64,000 bases of DNA from JBCDCP01 sp039181495 (GCA_039181495.1 JBCDCP010000001.1:1-64000); one strand, 5' to 3'. Positions 45,334-62,165 are shown, counted from the stretch's first letter. Notes: generated from the sequence alone by a model not told the origin. A program made the numbers and translations.

Positions 45334-46548
45334 TCAGGCGACAGCGCGGGCCAATGCGCATTGCGACCAGAGTTCGCCGATGGCATCGACCAAGTGTTCG
45401 ATATCGGCTTCGGTGTGCAACGGTGATGGTGTCAGTCGCAGCCGCTCGGTGCCGCGTGGCACCGTCGGGTAGTTGATTGGCTGCACATAGATGTTGTGAT
45501 GGTCGAGCAGGTGATCAGAGATCCACTTGCACTTGACCGGATCGCCAACCATGACCGGAACGATGTGGCTCGGATTTGGCATGTGCGGAATGCCGTTTGC
45601 ATCAAGCCGTGCCCGCAGCTTGGCGACAATCGCCTGATGCGCGCGACGTTCCTCCTGGCTCTCCTTTAGGTGCCGGATTGAAGCCGCAGCACCTGCGGCC
45701 AATGCCGGCGGCAGAGCCGTGGTGAAAATGAACCCCGACGCGAAGCTGCGCACGAAGTCGCACATGGCCGCCGAGCCGGTGATGTAGCCACCCATGACCC
45801 CGAAGGCCTTGCCCAGCGTGCCTTCGATGAGGCTGACGCGATCCATGAGACCTTCGCGCTCGGCAATGCCGCCTCCACGCGGGCCATACAGACCGACGGC
45901 GTGGACTTCGTCGAGATAGGTGAAGGCGCCATACTTCTCGGCGACATCAAGAATGTCTGCCATGGGCGAGATATCACCGTCCATGGAGTAGACCGATTCG
46001 AACGCCACGACCTTGGGACGACCGGGCTCAATGCCACGCAACTTGGCTTCAAGGTCTGCGACATCATTGTGCCGGAACAGCTGCTTCTCGGCGCGGCTGT
46101 GGCGGATGCCTTCGATCATCGAGGCGTGGTTTCCGGCGTCTGACAGAATCACGCAGCCCGGGAGCTTGGCTCCGAGCGTCGAGAGGCTGGCCCAGTTCGA
46201 GACATAGCCGGAAGTAAACAGCAGAGCTGATTCCTTGCCGTGAAGGTCGGCCAGCTCACGCTCCAAAAGTACGTGATAGTGGTTGGTGCCGGAGATATTG
46301 CGGGTGCCGCCTGCGCCTGCACCGCAACGTTCGATCGCTTCCTGCATGGCGGCCGTCACCTTGGAGTGCTGGCCCATGCCGAGATAGTCGTTGGAACACC
46401 AGACGGTGACATCGTGGGTGCCGTCACCGGAGTGTCGCGTCGCGCGCGGGAAATCGCCGCGGTGCCGCTCAAGATCAGCGAACACGCGATAGCGACCTTC
46501 TTCGTGAAGGCCGTCCAGCTCGGTCTTAAAGAAGCTCTCGTAATTCAT
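45334..46548 (-). CDS. hemA: 5-aminolevulinate synthase
   Basis: This 404-residue PLP enzyme condenses glycine and succinyl-CoA to 5-aminolevulinate, the first step of tetrapyrrole synthesis. Motifs are [40 protein letters not shown] and [14 protein letters not shown], in which the lysine binds PLP. It is the PGC-associated copy; a housekeeping copy may exist elsewhere. It lies between puhE and crtA on the minus strand. Confidence 0.97.
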   Translation of the reverse strand: MNYESFFKTELDGLHEEGRYRVFADLERHRGDFPRATRHSGDGTHDVTVWCSNDYLGMGQHSKVTAAMQEAIERCGAGAGGTRNISGTNHYHVLLERELADLHGKESALLFTSGYVSNWASLSTLGAKLPGCVILSDAGNHASMIEGIRHSRAEKQLFRHNDVADLEAKLRGIEPGRPKVVAFESVYSMDGDISPMADILDVAEKYGAFTYLDEVHAVGLYGPRGGGIAEREGLMDRVSLIEGTLGKAFGVMGGYITGSAAMCDFVRSFASGFIFTTALPPALAAGAAASIRHLKESQEERRAHQAIVAKLRARLDANGIPHMPNPSHIVPVMVGDPVKCKWISDHLLDHHNIYVQPINYPTVPRGTERLRLTPSPLHTEADIEHLVDAIGELWSQCALARAVA

Positions 46549-46645
46549 CGTCTTCTCCCCAGTTCCCCATTCCCTGTCTTCGTGTTTCCCGGGAAAGGGC
46601 GGATATCTTGTCGTCCCTCGCCGACTGTCGCCTTTGGCACCTTCT

Positions 46646-47584
46646 TTATTGCCATTCTAATTTTAGAGCATTCGGTCTGCGATTGTCCCTTGTGGCTACT
46701 GCGGACGGGTGTGACACGGAGTCGCCCCGCAGTTGTGTTCGATCGAATCCTGCGGTCACTGGCGCAGCAGCATGGCTGGTGCCCGATGGTGCCAGCACAT
46801 AGTCCGCGCCGCGTGCAATTTCGCTTTCATCGCGCGCCCGCAATGCCCAGCGCCACAGCGCTGCATCGGGAATCGGCAGCACAAAAAACCAGTGCTCCAC
46901 GATGGCCAGTGCGAGGAATGTGGCGACCAGCGTGATCCCCGCCTGCACGAAAGGATCGCCGCTGGCGAGACCAAGATGAATGAGCCAGCCAAGCGCGATG
47001 CTCGCCAGCGTGACGACGACCGGAAACAGCGCGTTGATGCGGTCGCGCCGGAAGTAGCTCTTCAGATAGGCGAGATGCTCGGGCAGGAACTCTTCGGCCA
47101 GATTGGGGGCACCGAGAAACACATTTAGCTTTGCCGAAATGCGCATGGCCCAGAGGACGGTGAACGTCCACAGTGCGATCTGATTGTCACCCGCCCAGCT
47201 CAGCCAAACCAGCATCAGCAGCGTTGTCAGGATCGCCAGCTCGTGATGCAGGATGGTCTCGAAAGCGGCGCGGAAGCGCGGATTTCCGCTTAGATCGGGA
47301 GGGCAGGGTGTGCGCCGGGGGCCGGTCACGTAGCCGAACAGAAAGCTCATCTCGTGCCAGGCCCAGATGAGCAGACCGCAGCTGAAGCCAGCAAAAGCAC
47401 CGGCGACCGTGGTGTTGTCGCGAATGGCATCGACACCAAACAGCGCCAGTACAGCGACAATGCTGGCCAATGCCATGACCACTTCTCGGGCGAAGGGGGA
47501 CAAGCGCAGCAACAGCAGGATCGCCCCGGTGGAAAACCACCAGGCAAAGATGGCAAAGCCGATCGCGATCACTGCTGTCTGCAT
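46646..47584 (-). CDS. puhE: PuhE, photosynthetic complex assembly protein (DUF3623)
   Basis: This 312-residue membrane protein has about eight hydrophobic segments, with [19 protein letters not shown] and [21 protein letters not shown], and [20 protein letters not shown], which match PuhE. It has been linked to control of bacteriochlorophyll synthesis. It follows acsF with a 31-bp gap and precedes hemA, the usual order. Confidence 0.92.
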   Translation of the reverse strand: MQTAVIAIGFAIFAWWFSTGAILLLLRLSPFAREVVMALASIVAVLALFGVDAIRDNTTVAGAFAGFSCGLLIWAWHEMSFLFGYVTGPRRTPCPPDLSGNPRFRAAFETILHHELAILTTLLMLVWLSWAGDNQIALWTFTVLWAMRISAKLNVFLGAPNLAEEFLPEHLAYLKSYFRRDRINALFPVVVTLASIALGWLIHLGLASGDPFVQAGITLVATFLALAIVEHWFFVLPIPDAALWRWALRARDESEIARGADYVLAPSGTSHAAAPVTAGFDRTQLRGDSVSHPSAVATRDNRRPNALKLEWQ

Positions 47585-47615
47585 AGCCTGTTCTTGATCC
47601 CTCTTTCGATTATCC

Positions 47616-48713
47616 TCACCAGGCCGGTTGCAAACGGCTGGTGTCGGGGATTTCGTTCTCGATCACCGGAATCATGTAGAGCCGGGCAAAGACCACGCCT
47701 GCGCGCGCCATCAGCCAGGCCTTCTTGATCCGTGCTCCGAGACTCGTGTCTTCCTCGATTGCGTTCATCTTCCGGTTCAGCGCTTCGAGTTCCTTCAGTC
47801 GGGCCAGAAAGGCGGGGTTGTCGAGATCGATGAGCACCGGAAAGACCTGCTTGGAGATCTCCGAGGTGATGCGAAACACTTGCATGTCGTAGTCGTCGAT
47901 ATCGACGCCAACCGCGTCGTGGAAGGCCGGGCGGGCGTGGTCGCGGCAGTACATTGTTGCGAACACGGCCAGCAGGAAAAACCGGATCCAAAGCCGGTTG
48001 CGGCCCTCGAGCATGTCCGGGTTGGCGCGCATCAGAAGCGAGAATGCTTCGCCGTGGCGGAACTCGTCATTGCACCACTGCTCGAACCACTTGAAGATCG
48101 GATGGAAGCGTTTTTCGGGATGCTTCTCGAAATGCCGGAAGATCGAGATGTAACGGGCATAGCCGATCTTCTCAGACAGGTAAGTGGCATAGAAGATGAA
48201 CTTCGGCCGGAAATAAGTGTACTTCTTGGCCTTGGTCAGAAAGCCGAGATTGACCGCAAAATCGAACTCGCGCAGCGCGTCATTGATGAAGCCGGCATGG
48301 CGGGCCTCATCGCGGCTCATCAACGCGAAGAGCTGGCAAATGTCCTTGTTTGTGCCGCGGCGCTTCATCTCCTTGTAGAGCACGCAGCCGGAGAACTCGG
48401 CCGTGAGCGAGCTGACCAGGAAATCGATGAGCTCCTCGCGCAATTCGGTATCGAGAGCGTCGAGATCGATCTGGTCCCAGTCGGCATTTTTCTTGAAGTG
48501 TCCCTTGTTGGGATCGGACTCCATTTCCGCAATCAGCGCATCCCATTCGGCACGCACCGGTGCGACGTCGATCTTGTCGAGCGTGTCGAAATCGGTGGTG
48601 TAGAAGCGGGGGTTCAGAAGTGTCGACTTCTGCGCCATCTGCGTGGTGACGTTCTGTTCGCTCACCTGGTCCGTGAGCTTCTGAATGTCTTCGGGACGAG
48701 CGGGGGCGTTCAT
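47616..48713 (-). CDS. acsF: Aerobic Mg-protoporphyrin IX monomethyl ester cyclase
   Basis: This 365-residue di-iron oxygenase makes ring E with molecular oxygen. The diiron ligands are visible in the ExxH-type segments [13 protein letters not shown] and [18 protein letters not shown]. The N-terminal [20 protein letters not shown] is typical. With bchE in the same cluster, the cell can close the ring under both oxic and anoxic conditions. The ATG overlaps the preceding small gene by 4 bp. Confidence 0.96.
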   Translation of the reverse strand: MNAPARPEDIQKLTDQVSEQNVTTQMAQKSTLLNPRFYTTDFDTLDKIDVAPVRAEWDALIAEMESDPNKGHFKKNADWDQIDLDALDTELREELIDFLVSSLTAEFSGCVLYKEMKRRGTNKDICQLFALMSRDEARHAGFINDALREFDFAVNLGFLTKAKKYTYFRPKFIFYATYLSEKIGYARYISIFRHFEKHPEKRFHPIFKWFEQWCNDEFRHGEAFSLLMRANPDMLEGRNRLWIRFFLLAVFATMYCRDHARPAFHDAVGVDIDDYDMQVFRITSEISKQVFPVLIDLDNPAFLARLKELEALNRKMNAIEEDTSLGARIKKAWLMARAGVVFARLYMIPVIENEIPDTSRLQPAW

Positions 48714-49042
48714 AGTTTCACCTCCTCAGAGAAGCTGAATTCGCACAGTTCCATGAATTCGAAGTCGCCGGTCATGCGGGTCCACAGACGCTCGGGCCAC
48801 GTGGCGCGCAGGATGGTGGCACGACGGTCGAATTGCTGGACTTCGCCGTAGGGGACTTCGATAGCCGATCCATGGACGACCACTTCGTCACCGGGCTCGA
48901 CAGTTCGACCGCCGGCAAAACGAACATGCGCGTGCAGGCTCTCGAACGTATGAGACACTTCAACTGTACAATCGACATCTTCGCTGCTGGCACCAAACAG
49001 ACGTGCGAACAAGGAAGGCTGGTGCAGGGCTGTATCGCTCAT
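48710..49042 (-). CDS. Conserved PGC protein upstream of acsF, unknown function
   Basis: This 110-residue protein is likely soluble with beta-rich composition ([36 protein letters not shown]). A similar small gene usually sits between puhC and acsF in alphaproteobacterial clusters. It overlaps acsF by 4 bp (ATGA) and the preceding mini-ORF also by 4 bp. No function is assigned. Its expression is probably tied to ring-E cyclase, which suggests a role as AcsF partner. Confidence 0.75.
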   Translation of the reverse strand: MSDTALHQPSLFARLFGASSEDVDCTVEVSHTFESLHAHVRFAGGRTVEPGDEVVVHGSAIEVPYGEVQQFDRRATILRATWPERLWTRMTGDFEFMELCEFSFSEEVKL

Positions 49043-49143
49043 CGGCCTGCCTCCCGGACACGTGGTGTCGCTGGTATGTCGATGGTCGCTCTCTGCCTGA
49101 CGGCAGTCTCTGAAGATCGCGGAACTTTGTCTGATGCTCCCAT
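49039..49143 (-). CDS. 34-codon mini-ORF in the place of puhB/puhC
   Basis: The frame encodes MGASDKVPRSSETAVRQRAT and 14 more residues. It has an excellent ribosome site (TAGGAGG, 8 nt before the ATG), and its stop overlaps the next start (ATGA), both marks of real translation. It has no membrane segment and no recognised domain. It could be a leader-type coupling ORF or the remnant left after deletion of puhB-puhC. Confidence 0.5.
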   Translation of the reverse strand: MGASDKVPRSSETAVRQRATIDIPATPRVREAGR

Positions 49144-49219
49144 GTCTTCCCCTCCTAAAATCAAAGAACGTCGTTTGCGTATTTTCGGCGGGCGTCTTGC
49201 TGCGTCCTTGATTGGTCTC

Positions 49220-49267
49220 AAAGGCCTGTTCGGCCTTTTGTTGCGTCCGGCAGTTAATGCCGGACGC
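49220..49267 (-). other. Two strong hairpins downstream of puhA
   Basis: AAAGGCC pairs with GGCCTTT (49220-49238, loop 5) and GCGTCCGGC pairs with GCCGGACGC (49243-49267, loop 7). Two direct copies of CTTCTGCCGG follow at 49271-49290. The elements may stabilise or end the puhA message; the T-run is weak, so a full terminator is not certain. Confidence 0.6.
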
Positions 49268-49317
49268 TAACTTCTGCCGGCTTCTGCCGGCCTGTTCTGC
49301 GGTCTGTCGTTTCGATA

Positions 49318-50097
49318 CTACAGAAGCGGCTCCTGCCGTTTGGGATGGGCATAGAGCAGGCCGCCACCGTAGTAGCCCATGATCTTGTCCTCCTCGAGCA
49401 GAGTCACCTGGGTTTTCTTCGCGGTCTCGGGGACCTTGGTGAACTGGGCTGCCGTGATTGCCGAAACCATCACGCGGCCCTCACGCGGTTTGACGTCGCA
49501 GAATGTCATCGGCAACAGGACATTCTTGGCCTTGGCGCCTGAACCGGTTGTCACCTCATAGTAGCGGATGATCTGCTCGGCCCGGTCGACCCAGATGTCG
49601 GCCACTTCACCCGCCTTCTCGCCGTCGGCACCAATGACAGAATAACCGCGCGGGTCACGATCCCCAGCTGCGACACTGAAGCTCTTGTCTGAACGCATCG
49701 GCACAACGCGTGGCTTGTTGTCGAAGGTCACATCGACCACGTCGGGCCGCATTGCATAAGATGCCGGGCCAACGCCGTCTTGCATGGGGTTTCCTGTTGG
49801 CTCATAGGGTGCACCGTCCCAAGAACCAGTGCGTTCCAACTTGAGCTTACGGGTCTCGCGCACATCGTTGGGATAGGAGACCGACCCGCGCCCATGCGGC
49901 TTCTTGAAGGTCTTGGGGTCCGGCATGAATACCGGGCCGGGATTGTCCAGTTCGCCGGTCGTGTCGGACTCAAGCGGATAGCCTTCGCGCCGGGTCTCCA
50001 TCTGGAGATAGAAGATCAGGCCAAAGAAGAAGACCCAGAACACGTAAAGTGTGATCTGAGCGACGTCGATATATTCGGTGACTGCTCCAAGTTCCAT
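49318..50097 (-). CDS. puhA: Photosynthetic reaction centre H subunit
   Basis: This 259-residue H subunit has a single N-terminal helix (ITLYVFWVFFFGLIFYLQME) followed by the cytoplasmic beta-barrel domain with RREGYPLES, the FKKPHGRGSVSYP region and the C-terminal GYYGGGLLYAHPKRQEPLL. The ATG at 50097 has GGAGG five bases upstream and is preferred over the GTG at 50109. PuhA caps the L and M subunits, whose genes are not present here. It is the last gene of the bchFNBHLM-lhaA run. Confidence 0.96.
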   Translation of the reverse strand: MELGAVTEYIDVAQITLYVFWVFFFGLIFYLQMETRREGYPLESDTTGELDNPGPVFMPDPKTFKKPHGRGSVSYPNDVRETRKLKLERTGSWDGAPYEPTGNPMQDGVGPASYAMRPDVVDVTFDNKPRVVPMRSDKSFSVAAGDRDPRGYSVIGADGEKAGEVADIWVDRAEQIIRYYEVTTGSGAKAKNVLLPMTFCDVKPREGRVMVSAITAAQFTKVPETAKKTQVTLLEEDKIMGYYGGGLLYAHPKRQEPLL

Positions 50098-50154
50098 TTT
50101 ATCCTCCACGCTCCGTGTGGTTGTCCCGGTTGAGCTCTCTGATGGCCCGCACCA

Positions 50155-51588
50155 TCAGCCGGGGAGTTCGGCCAGGCCGAACGAAGGCGACGTTGATCGG
50201 GCCCGGCGGTAGCGAACCAGCGGACCGATCGTGACAAGGGTTGCGAAAAGCAGTGCGATCTCGATGTGGTAGACCATGATATACCCGGTCGAGATGTCGT
50301 TTAGGGCCGGGCCAAGTGCGCCGGCTTCGGCGGCCTTTGTGGTCAGGTCGCGCAGGATTCCTCCTGCCGCAAGACCAAGGCCCATGGCCGTGGCCTGCAC
50401 CGCGCCCCAGGCGCCGAGTGCGAGACCGTTGTCGCTGATCTCGGCGAGGTCCATGGCTGCGATCAATGCGCCAACCGCGAATAGGCCGCCGCCAAAGCCA
50501 ATGAAGGTGACGCCAACCCTGAACAGCAAAGGTGAGGCAAGGGGTTGCGCAATGATCACTGCTGACAGGGCAAAAATGCCGACAAGCACGCCATAGGCGG
50601 CAAGCCTGTGCGGATCCATTCCGCGAGACAGGCTACGCGCGGCAATGGCAAGCCCGACAAGTGTTCCTCCGGCGAGCAGCGCGGTAAGAAGCGTTGTTGC
50701 GCTGACAGAAAGGCCGAGCACCTCACCGCCATAGGGTTCCAGCAAAACGTCCTGCATGGCAAAGCCGGCAGTGCCCAGGCCGACGGCGAGCAGAAGACGG
50801 AAACAGCGCGGATCATTGCGTAACTTGGCCCAGGCTTCGGCAAAAGGCGGTCTTGGCGCAGACCTGTCGACGCGCTGACTGCGCCGCAGCTCCTGCTTCC
50901 AGAGCGCCAGTGCATTGAGAACCACAGTGGCGACGGCGGCACCCTGAATGACCTGAATGAGTCGTTTGGGAGAGAAGTCGGTGAGCAGTGCGCCGAAGAT
51001 GAGCGCGCTGCCCAGCATCCCAACGAGCAGCATGACATATAACAGCGCGACGACGCGCGGGCGTGCCTGTTCCGGCGCAAGATCCGTTGCCAGTGCCAGC
51101 CCGGCGGTCTGGGTCATGTGCATCCCCGCTCCGACCAGCAGGAATGCCAATGCAGCCGCCGCTTGGCCAACCCACTCGGCGCCGCCATAGAACGGATCGG
51201 TCATCACCAGAAGCGAGAACGGCATGATCGCGAGACCGCCAAACTGCAGCAGTGTGCCGTTCCATATGAAGGGTACACGGCGCCAGCCGAAGGCGGACTG
51301 ATGGGTATCTGAACGGTGGCCCATCAACGCCCGGAAGGGTGCAAAGACCAGCGGCAGTGAGACCATCACCGCGACGATCCACGTGGCGACACCCATCTCG
51401 ACGATCATCACGCGGTTGAGCGTGCCGGTCAGCAGGACAGCCGCCATTCCGACCGAGACTTGAAACAGCGACAGGCGCAACAGGCGCGACAAAGGCAGTT
51501 CGTCCGTGGCTGCGTCGGCAAACGGCAGAAAGCGGGGTCCAAGTGAGACCCACTCCTGCACGACCTGACGGGACAGACGCGTGATCAT
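50155..51588 (-). CDS. lhaA: LhaA, light-harvesting complex assembly MFS-type protein
   Basis: This 477-residue membrane protein of the PucC/LhaA branch of the major facilitator superfamily has twelve predicted helices, with FAPFRALMGHRSDTHQSAFG and AGFAMQDVLLEPYGGEVLGL. LhaA is needed for assembly of the LH1 antenna. The start overlaps bchM by 4 bp (ATGA), and puhA begins 57 bp later. Confidence 0.94.
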   Translation of the reverse strand: MITRLSRQVVQEWVSLGPRFLPFADAATDELPLSRLLRLSLFQVSVGMAAVLLTGTLNRVMIVEMGVATWIVAVMVSLPLVFAPFRALMGHRSDTHQSAFGWRRVPFIWNGTLLQFGGLAIMPFSLLVMTDPFYGGAEWVGQAAAALAFLLVGAGMHMTQTAGLALATDLAPEQARPRVVALLYVMLLVGMLGSALIFGALLTDFSPKRLIQVIQGAAVATVVLNALALWKQELRRSQRVDRSAPRPPFAEAWAKLRNDPRCFRLLLAVGLGTAGFAMQDVLLEPYGGEVLGLSVSATTLLTALLAGGTLVGLAIAARSLSRGMDPHRLAAYGVLVGIFALSAVIIAQPLASPLLFRVGVTFIGFGGGLFAVGALIAAMDLAEISDNGLALGAWGAVQATAMGLGLAAGGILRDLTTKAAEAGALGPALNDISTGYIMVYHIEIALLFATLVTIGPLVRYRRARSTSPSFGLAELPG

Positions 51589-52322
51589 CTGCGTTCTCCC
51601 GTGTCGGGATGTGTCGTCCGGCGCAGTTCGAAAGCTTGCGATGTGTAAAACCCGCTGGCGATGCGCTGTGTCCTGCCGGCCTGCCAGGATTTGAGGCCTG
51701 GCTCACGATCGCACAATGCCAGCAGCTTCCTGGGCGCAACTGGCTCGATGGCCGGCGCGCGGTCGGAGCGGGGAAACAGTTTACCGGCCGCATGCATAGC
51801 GGTAAGCGCCGGGGTACGCGGCGCGAATGTGAATACAATCGAATGTCGCGTGCGTGCTGCCAGTGCTGACAGGACACAGACCGCATCCGGCGCGCGATAA
51901 TGGATGAGAGAGTCCATTGCCACCACATGGTCGAACCGGCCAAGAGCTTCGTCGAGCATGTCGCCGGACCGGAAATCGATCTGTGCCAGTGTGTCCGCAT
52001 CGATCAGCTCAGCTGAGCGTTGCCGTGCTACGTCGACCAGTGTCGGTGACAGATCAATCGCCAAAACGTCAGCGCCGCGTCTGGCGGCTTCGATCGCGAA
52101 TGCTCCGGTGCCGCAGCCGGCATCGAGCACCCGTTTTCCTGAAAGATCGTCCGGCAACCATGACAGTAATGTCGCCCGCATGCGATCACGGCCTGCCCGG
52201 ACCGTGGCGCGGACACCGCTGACATCTTCTGTCGATGTCAGCTTGCGCCAGGCTTCGGCCGCGGTTGAATCGAAATAGGTTTCGATCTTTCCGCGGCGGT
52301 CGCGATAGGTGAGCGTTGGCAT
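51585..52322 (-). CDS. bchM: Mg-protoporphyrin IX O-methyltransferase
   Basis: This 245-residue SAM-dependent methyltransferase methylates the propionate of Mg-protoporphyrin IX. The SAM motif is VLDAGCGTGAFAIEAARRGA, with VAMDSLIHYR as a later conserved block. It lies between bchL and lhaA, overlapping lhaA by 4 bp. Confidence 0.95.
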   Translation of the reverse strand: MPTLTYRDRRGKIETYFDSTAAEAWRKLTSTEDVSGVRATVRAGRDRMRATLLSWLPDDLSGKRVLDAGCGTGAFAIEAARRGADVLAIDLSPTLVDVARQRSAELIDADTLAQIDFRSGDMLDEALGRFDHVVAMDSLIHYRAPDAVCVLSALAARTRHSIVFTFAPRTPALTAMHAAGKLFPRSDRAPAIEPVAPRKLLALCDREPGLKSWQAGRTQRIASGFYTSQAFELRRTTHPDTGERR

Positions 52323-52343
52323 GGTCCGGTTCTACCCTCCGCC

Positions 52344-57077
<4,734 letters not shown>

Positions 57078-57106
<29 letters not shown>

Positions 57107-58700
57107 AAAGCGTCTCGACGGTGATGGTTGCGATGCCACGCTCTGAAGCGAAGCGTTCGGTGTTGCGGCGGGCCTTGCCGCGTACGAAGAATGGAATCTT
57201 GCGCAGTTCCTTTTCCGCATCGCCCGACCAGGACAACGCATCGGTCTCGTTCGGTTCAGCGGTATCTGCCGGGGCTGCGTCGGGCATGACGATGGGCTCG
57301 CCGGGGGCACCGTCGCTTGGGGCTTTGCGACCATGCCCGAGATGCGAAGCGCCGGCTTCATCGTGGAACTCGAAGTCTTCGCGGAACATCGTCAGCAAGT
57401 GTTCCTCGAGCCCCATCGTCAGCGGGTGGACCCAGGTATCGAAGAGGACGTTGGCGCCCTCGAAACCCATCTGGGGCGAATAGCGTGCGGGATAGTCCTG
57501 AACGTGCACGGGCGCCGAGATGACAGCGCAGCCTATGCCCAGCCTTTTGGCGATGTGGCGTTCCATCTGGGTGCCAAGGACCAGCTCAGGCTGTGCTTCG
57601 GTGATGGCATTCTCGACATCGAGATAGTCGTCGGTGATCAGCGCCTCGAGACCATAGGATTCGGCTGCGGCCCGCACATCGCGGGCAAACTCGCGGGAAT
57701 AGGTGCCAAGGCCGACGACCTCGAAAGCGAACTCTTCTGAAGCAACGCGTGCAGCGGCGAGGGCATGAGTCGCATCGCCAAAAATGAAGACGCGCTTTCC
57801 TGTCAGATATGTCGAGTCGATCGAGCGTGAGTACCAAGGCAGGCGGGAGCCTTCCCCGTCCAGGACGTGACTCACGTCAAGGCCAGTGATCTCACCGACC
57901 TCCGAAACGAAATCGCGTGTTGCGCCATATCCGATTGGGACAATGGTCGTCATCGGCTGGCGGAAGGTGCGCTTGAGCCAACCCGCGGCGACATGTGCGA
58001 TCTCGGGATACATGACGACGTTGAAATCGGCCTCGCCAATCGCAGCGATGTCTGAAGGCCGCGCCGGCATAGGCGCAACGACGTGCACATCAACTCCGAT
58101 CAGATCGAGCAGGCGGGTGAGTTCGGTGATGTCGTCACGATGACGAAAGCCGAGCCCTGTCGGGCCAAGCAGATTGGCGCATGGGCGGCGGCCCTGCTCG
58201 GCAGCGGCCGCTGCGATCTCACCGGCCCCCGGGCTGGCCGTGCCGGGTGCTGGAGCGTGTGGACCAGCCAATGAGCGGACCAACTGGTAGAAGGTTTCGG
58301 CCGCGCCCCAGTTCTCCTTCTTGGAGTAAGACGGCAGCTCAAGCGGCACGACAGGAACAGGCAGGTTGAGTGCCTTGGCCAGCCCGCCGGGATCGTCCTG
58401 TATCAGTTCTGCCGTACAGGATGCTCCGACGATCAGCGCCTGGGGATCGAAGCGCTCATAGGCGTCACGCACTGCTGACTTCATCAGCTCTGCGGTATCG
58501 CCGCCCAGATCGCGCGCCTGAAATGTGGTGTAGGTCACAGGTGGTCGTGCCTTGCGCCGTTCGATCATCGTGAACAGCAGATCGGCATAGGTATCGCCCT
58601 GCGGCGCATGCAACACGTAATGCAGCCCGTCCATTCCGGTTGCGACCCGCATGGCGCCGACATGGGGCGGACCTTCATATGTCCAGACGGTCAGCTGCAT
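57078..58700 (-). CDS. bchB: Dark-operative protochlorophyllide reductase subunit B
   Basis: This 540-residue BchB has [20 protein letters not shown] at the start, [28 protein letters not shown] (cluster cysteine) and the C-terminal [17 protein letters not shown] segment. With BchN it reduces ring D of protochlorophyllide in the dark. Its end overlaps bchH by 29 bp. Confidence 0.97.
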
Positions 58701-58703
58701 CGC

Positions 58704-60568
<1,865 letters not shown>

Positions 60569-61099
60569 ACTTACAAATCTCTGTTTTGGCGCGTGTTTCC
60601 TGTTTGACTACACGTCGCGCTGACTACCCCTCGAACCACGCCTGAAGGTCGGATCTCTGATCCCCACGCCCTTTCCGCAAGGTCCATTTCGTGCCCGCCA
60701 ACAACCCCGGAGGGCTGTCCCGAATGGTCAGAACTGTAGCCGAGGGGGGTGATATGTCAACCAAACTTGACGTCAATATACGTTGACATTTTTCGCGTGG
60801 GAGAAAATAGATATGTACAATTTCAGATTTGGAAAAATACGCATCTGGGTAGCCTGAGATGTCTGACGGGGTAACTGCAACTCGGAACCGGGCGCGGAGG
60901 CGGCGCTTCGGCCATGCAGCGGGCAAATGGTTGTTCCATTCAGCCCGTATCCCTGCGCAAGGCCGGCCAGGCCGCGAGCATGCATCAGACATGCCACCGG
61001 AAAAGACGGTTCCGGAAAAATTTGGCCGGACGCGTTGCTGCCATCCGTCATGGTCCAGTGCACGGACAAGTGCCGGCACGGCCCATAGGGGAGGTTGCA
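60569..61099. promoter_or_regulatory. Divergent promoter region of bchF superoperon and ppaA
   Basis: This 531-bp gap holds PpsR-like sites at 60755-60788 and the GGGGAGG ribosome site of ppaA. Remaining sequence shows no convincing gene; open frames here extend as antisense or upstream readings of ppaA. Confidence 0.6.
60755..60788. promoter_or_regulatory. Abutting PpsR-like sites upstream of bchF
   Basis: TGTCAACCAAACTTGACG (60755-60772) and CGTCAATATACGTTGACA (60771-60788) each match TGT-N12-ACA with one mismatch. They share two bases instead of the usual 7-8 bp spacer. Confidence 0.7.
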
Positions 61100-62122
61100 A
61101 TGGCCCGCTTGAAACACACCCAGCGCGTGTTGTCCGAATTCTGGGGTACGCGTGAGCCGGAAGATGGCCGCGGCAGTGAGGATCAACGGAGGTTCGGGCT
61201 GCCGATCGGTATAGCTCTTACGGGAGAGGGACAGTCGGCCAATTCGATGGATGAGCCGACACTGATCGATATGATCGAAGGTGAAATCATACCGCGACTG
61301 TTGTTGTCGCATCGTGGCGAGACGCCGGCCTTTGTAAAAGGGCGCGTCGATGATGATGCCGATGCGCCGATTGTCCTGCGCGAAGGTGGTCTCGGGACGG
61401 CTCCGGTCGGTCGACGCCGGTTTGCCGAAATCGCCGACTGCGACCAGTTTGCCCGCCTTCTTATCGACCACGATGTCGAACTGGCATCGCGTTATGTCGA
61501 TGTCCTGCGATACAATCTCGGGATCAGCGACAGTGCCATCCTGCTCGAGTTGCTTGCGCCAGCGGCGCGACAGTTGGGCCGGATGTGGGAAGACGACCTC
61601 TGCAGCTTCACCGATGTGACCGTAGGCATCTGCGCGCTTGAGCGGCTGCTCGTTCAGATGCGCCAAGGCATCGCGGCGGAAGATGCACCGGTTGTCGATC
61701 CAGTTGATGCGTCGAACAGTGCGACCGCGCTGCTGACTGTCCAACCGGGCGAACAGCACGGATTCGGTTTGCTGATGGTTCAGGAGCTATTCCGCAGGGC
61801 CGGTTGGGATGTGTGCAGCGGACCTTTTGCAACCGCAGAAGGTCTGGTCGCCGAGGTGAGGCGTAACTCTTATACGCTGGTGGGTATCTCACTGGGTGAT
61901 GCGGCGGCTCTAGAAGACTGCGCCGCATTGATTGCTTCGATCCGTGCGGCATCGAGGAATCGTAATGTGGCGATCTTTGTCGGCGGCTCCGCTTTTTCGG
62001 ACCATCCCGAAAGGGCAGCACATGTGGGTGCCGACGATACTGCAGAAGATGGAGAGACGGCCGTCTCGAAGGCGGCCCGGCTGTTGGAAACACCATTGGT
62101 GGCGCCGCGATTAGACTCGTAA
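61100..62122 (+). CDS. ppaA: PpaA/AerR, B12-binding antirepressor of PpsR
   Basis: This 340-residue regulator has an N-terminal helical part, a helical cap (RQLGRMWEDDLCSFTDVTVG) and a cobalamin-binding domain with GEQHGFGLLMVQELFRRAGW, in which H220 is the expected axial ligand. AerR/PpaA antagonises PpsR/CrtJ in response to light and oxygen. The ATG at 61100 has GGGGAGG five bases upstream; the frame could extend to 60914 without support. ppsR follows 43 bp downstream. Confidence 0.93.
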   Translation: MARLKHTQRVLSEFWGTREPEDGRGSEDQRRFGLPIGIALTGEGQSANSMDEPTLIDMIEGEIIPRLLLSHRGETPAFVKGRVDDDADAPIVLREGGLGTAPVGRRRFAEIADCDQFARLLIDHDVELASRYVDVLRYNLGISDSAILLELLAPAARQLGRMWEDDLCSFTDVTVGICALERLLVQMRQGIAAEDAPVVDPVDASNSATALLTVQPGEQHGFGLLMVQELFRRAGWDVCSGPFATAEGLVAEVRRNSYTLVGISLGDAAALEDCAALIASIRAASRNRNVAIFVGGSAFSDHPERAAHVGADDTAEDGETAVSKAARLLETPLVAPRLDS

Positions 62123-62165
62123 AGAGCTTTTCTCATCGTGACGCTGCCGAAAACAGGTTGCCGGA

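Noticed and set aside
49305..49322. TGT-N12-ACA match overlapping the puhA stop
   Set aside because: The arms lack the TGTCA/TGACA extension of the other sites and no tandem partner is present, so chance match is likelier than an operator.
57107..57361. N-terminal extension of bchH
   Set aside because: It reads in the wrong frame through the well-supported bchB 3' end; BchH begins normally at 57106.
60773..61759. Long minus-strand frame opposite ppaA
   Set aside because: It is antisense to ppaA, has no recognisable domain, and conflicts with clear coding on the plus strand.
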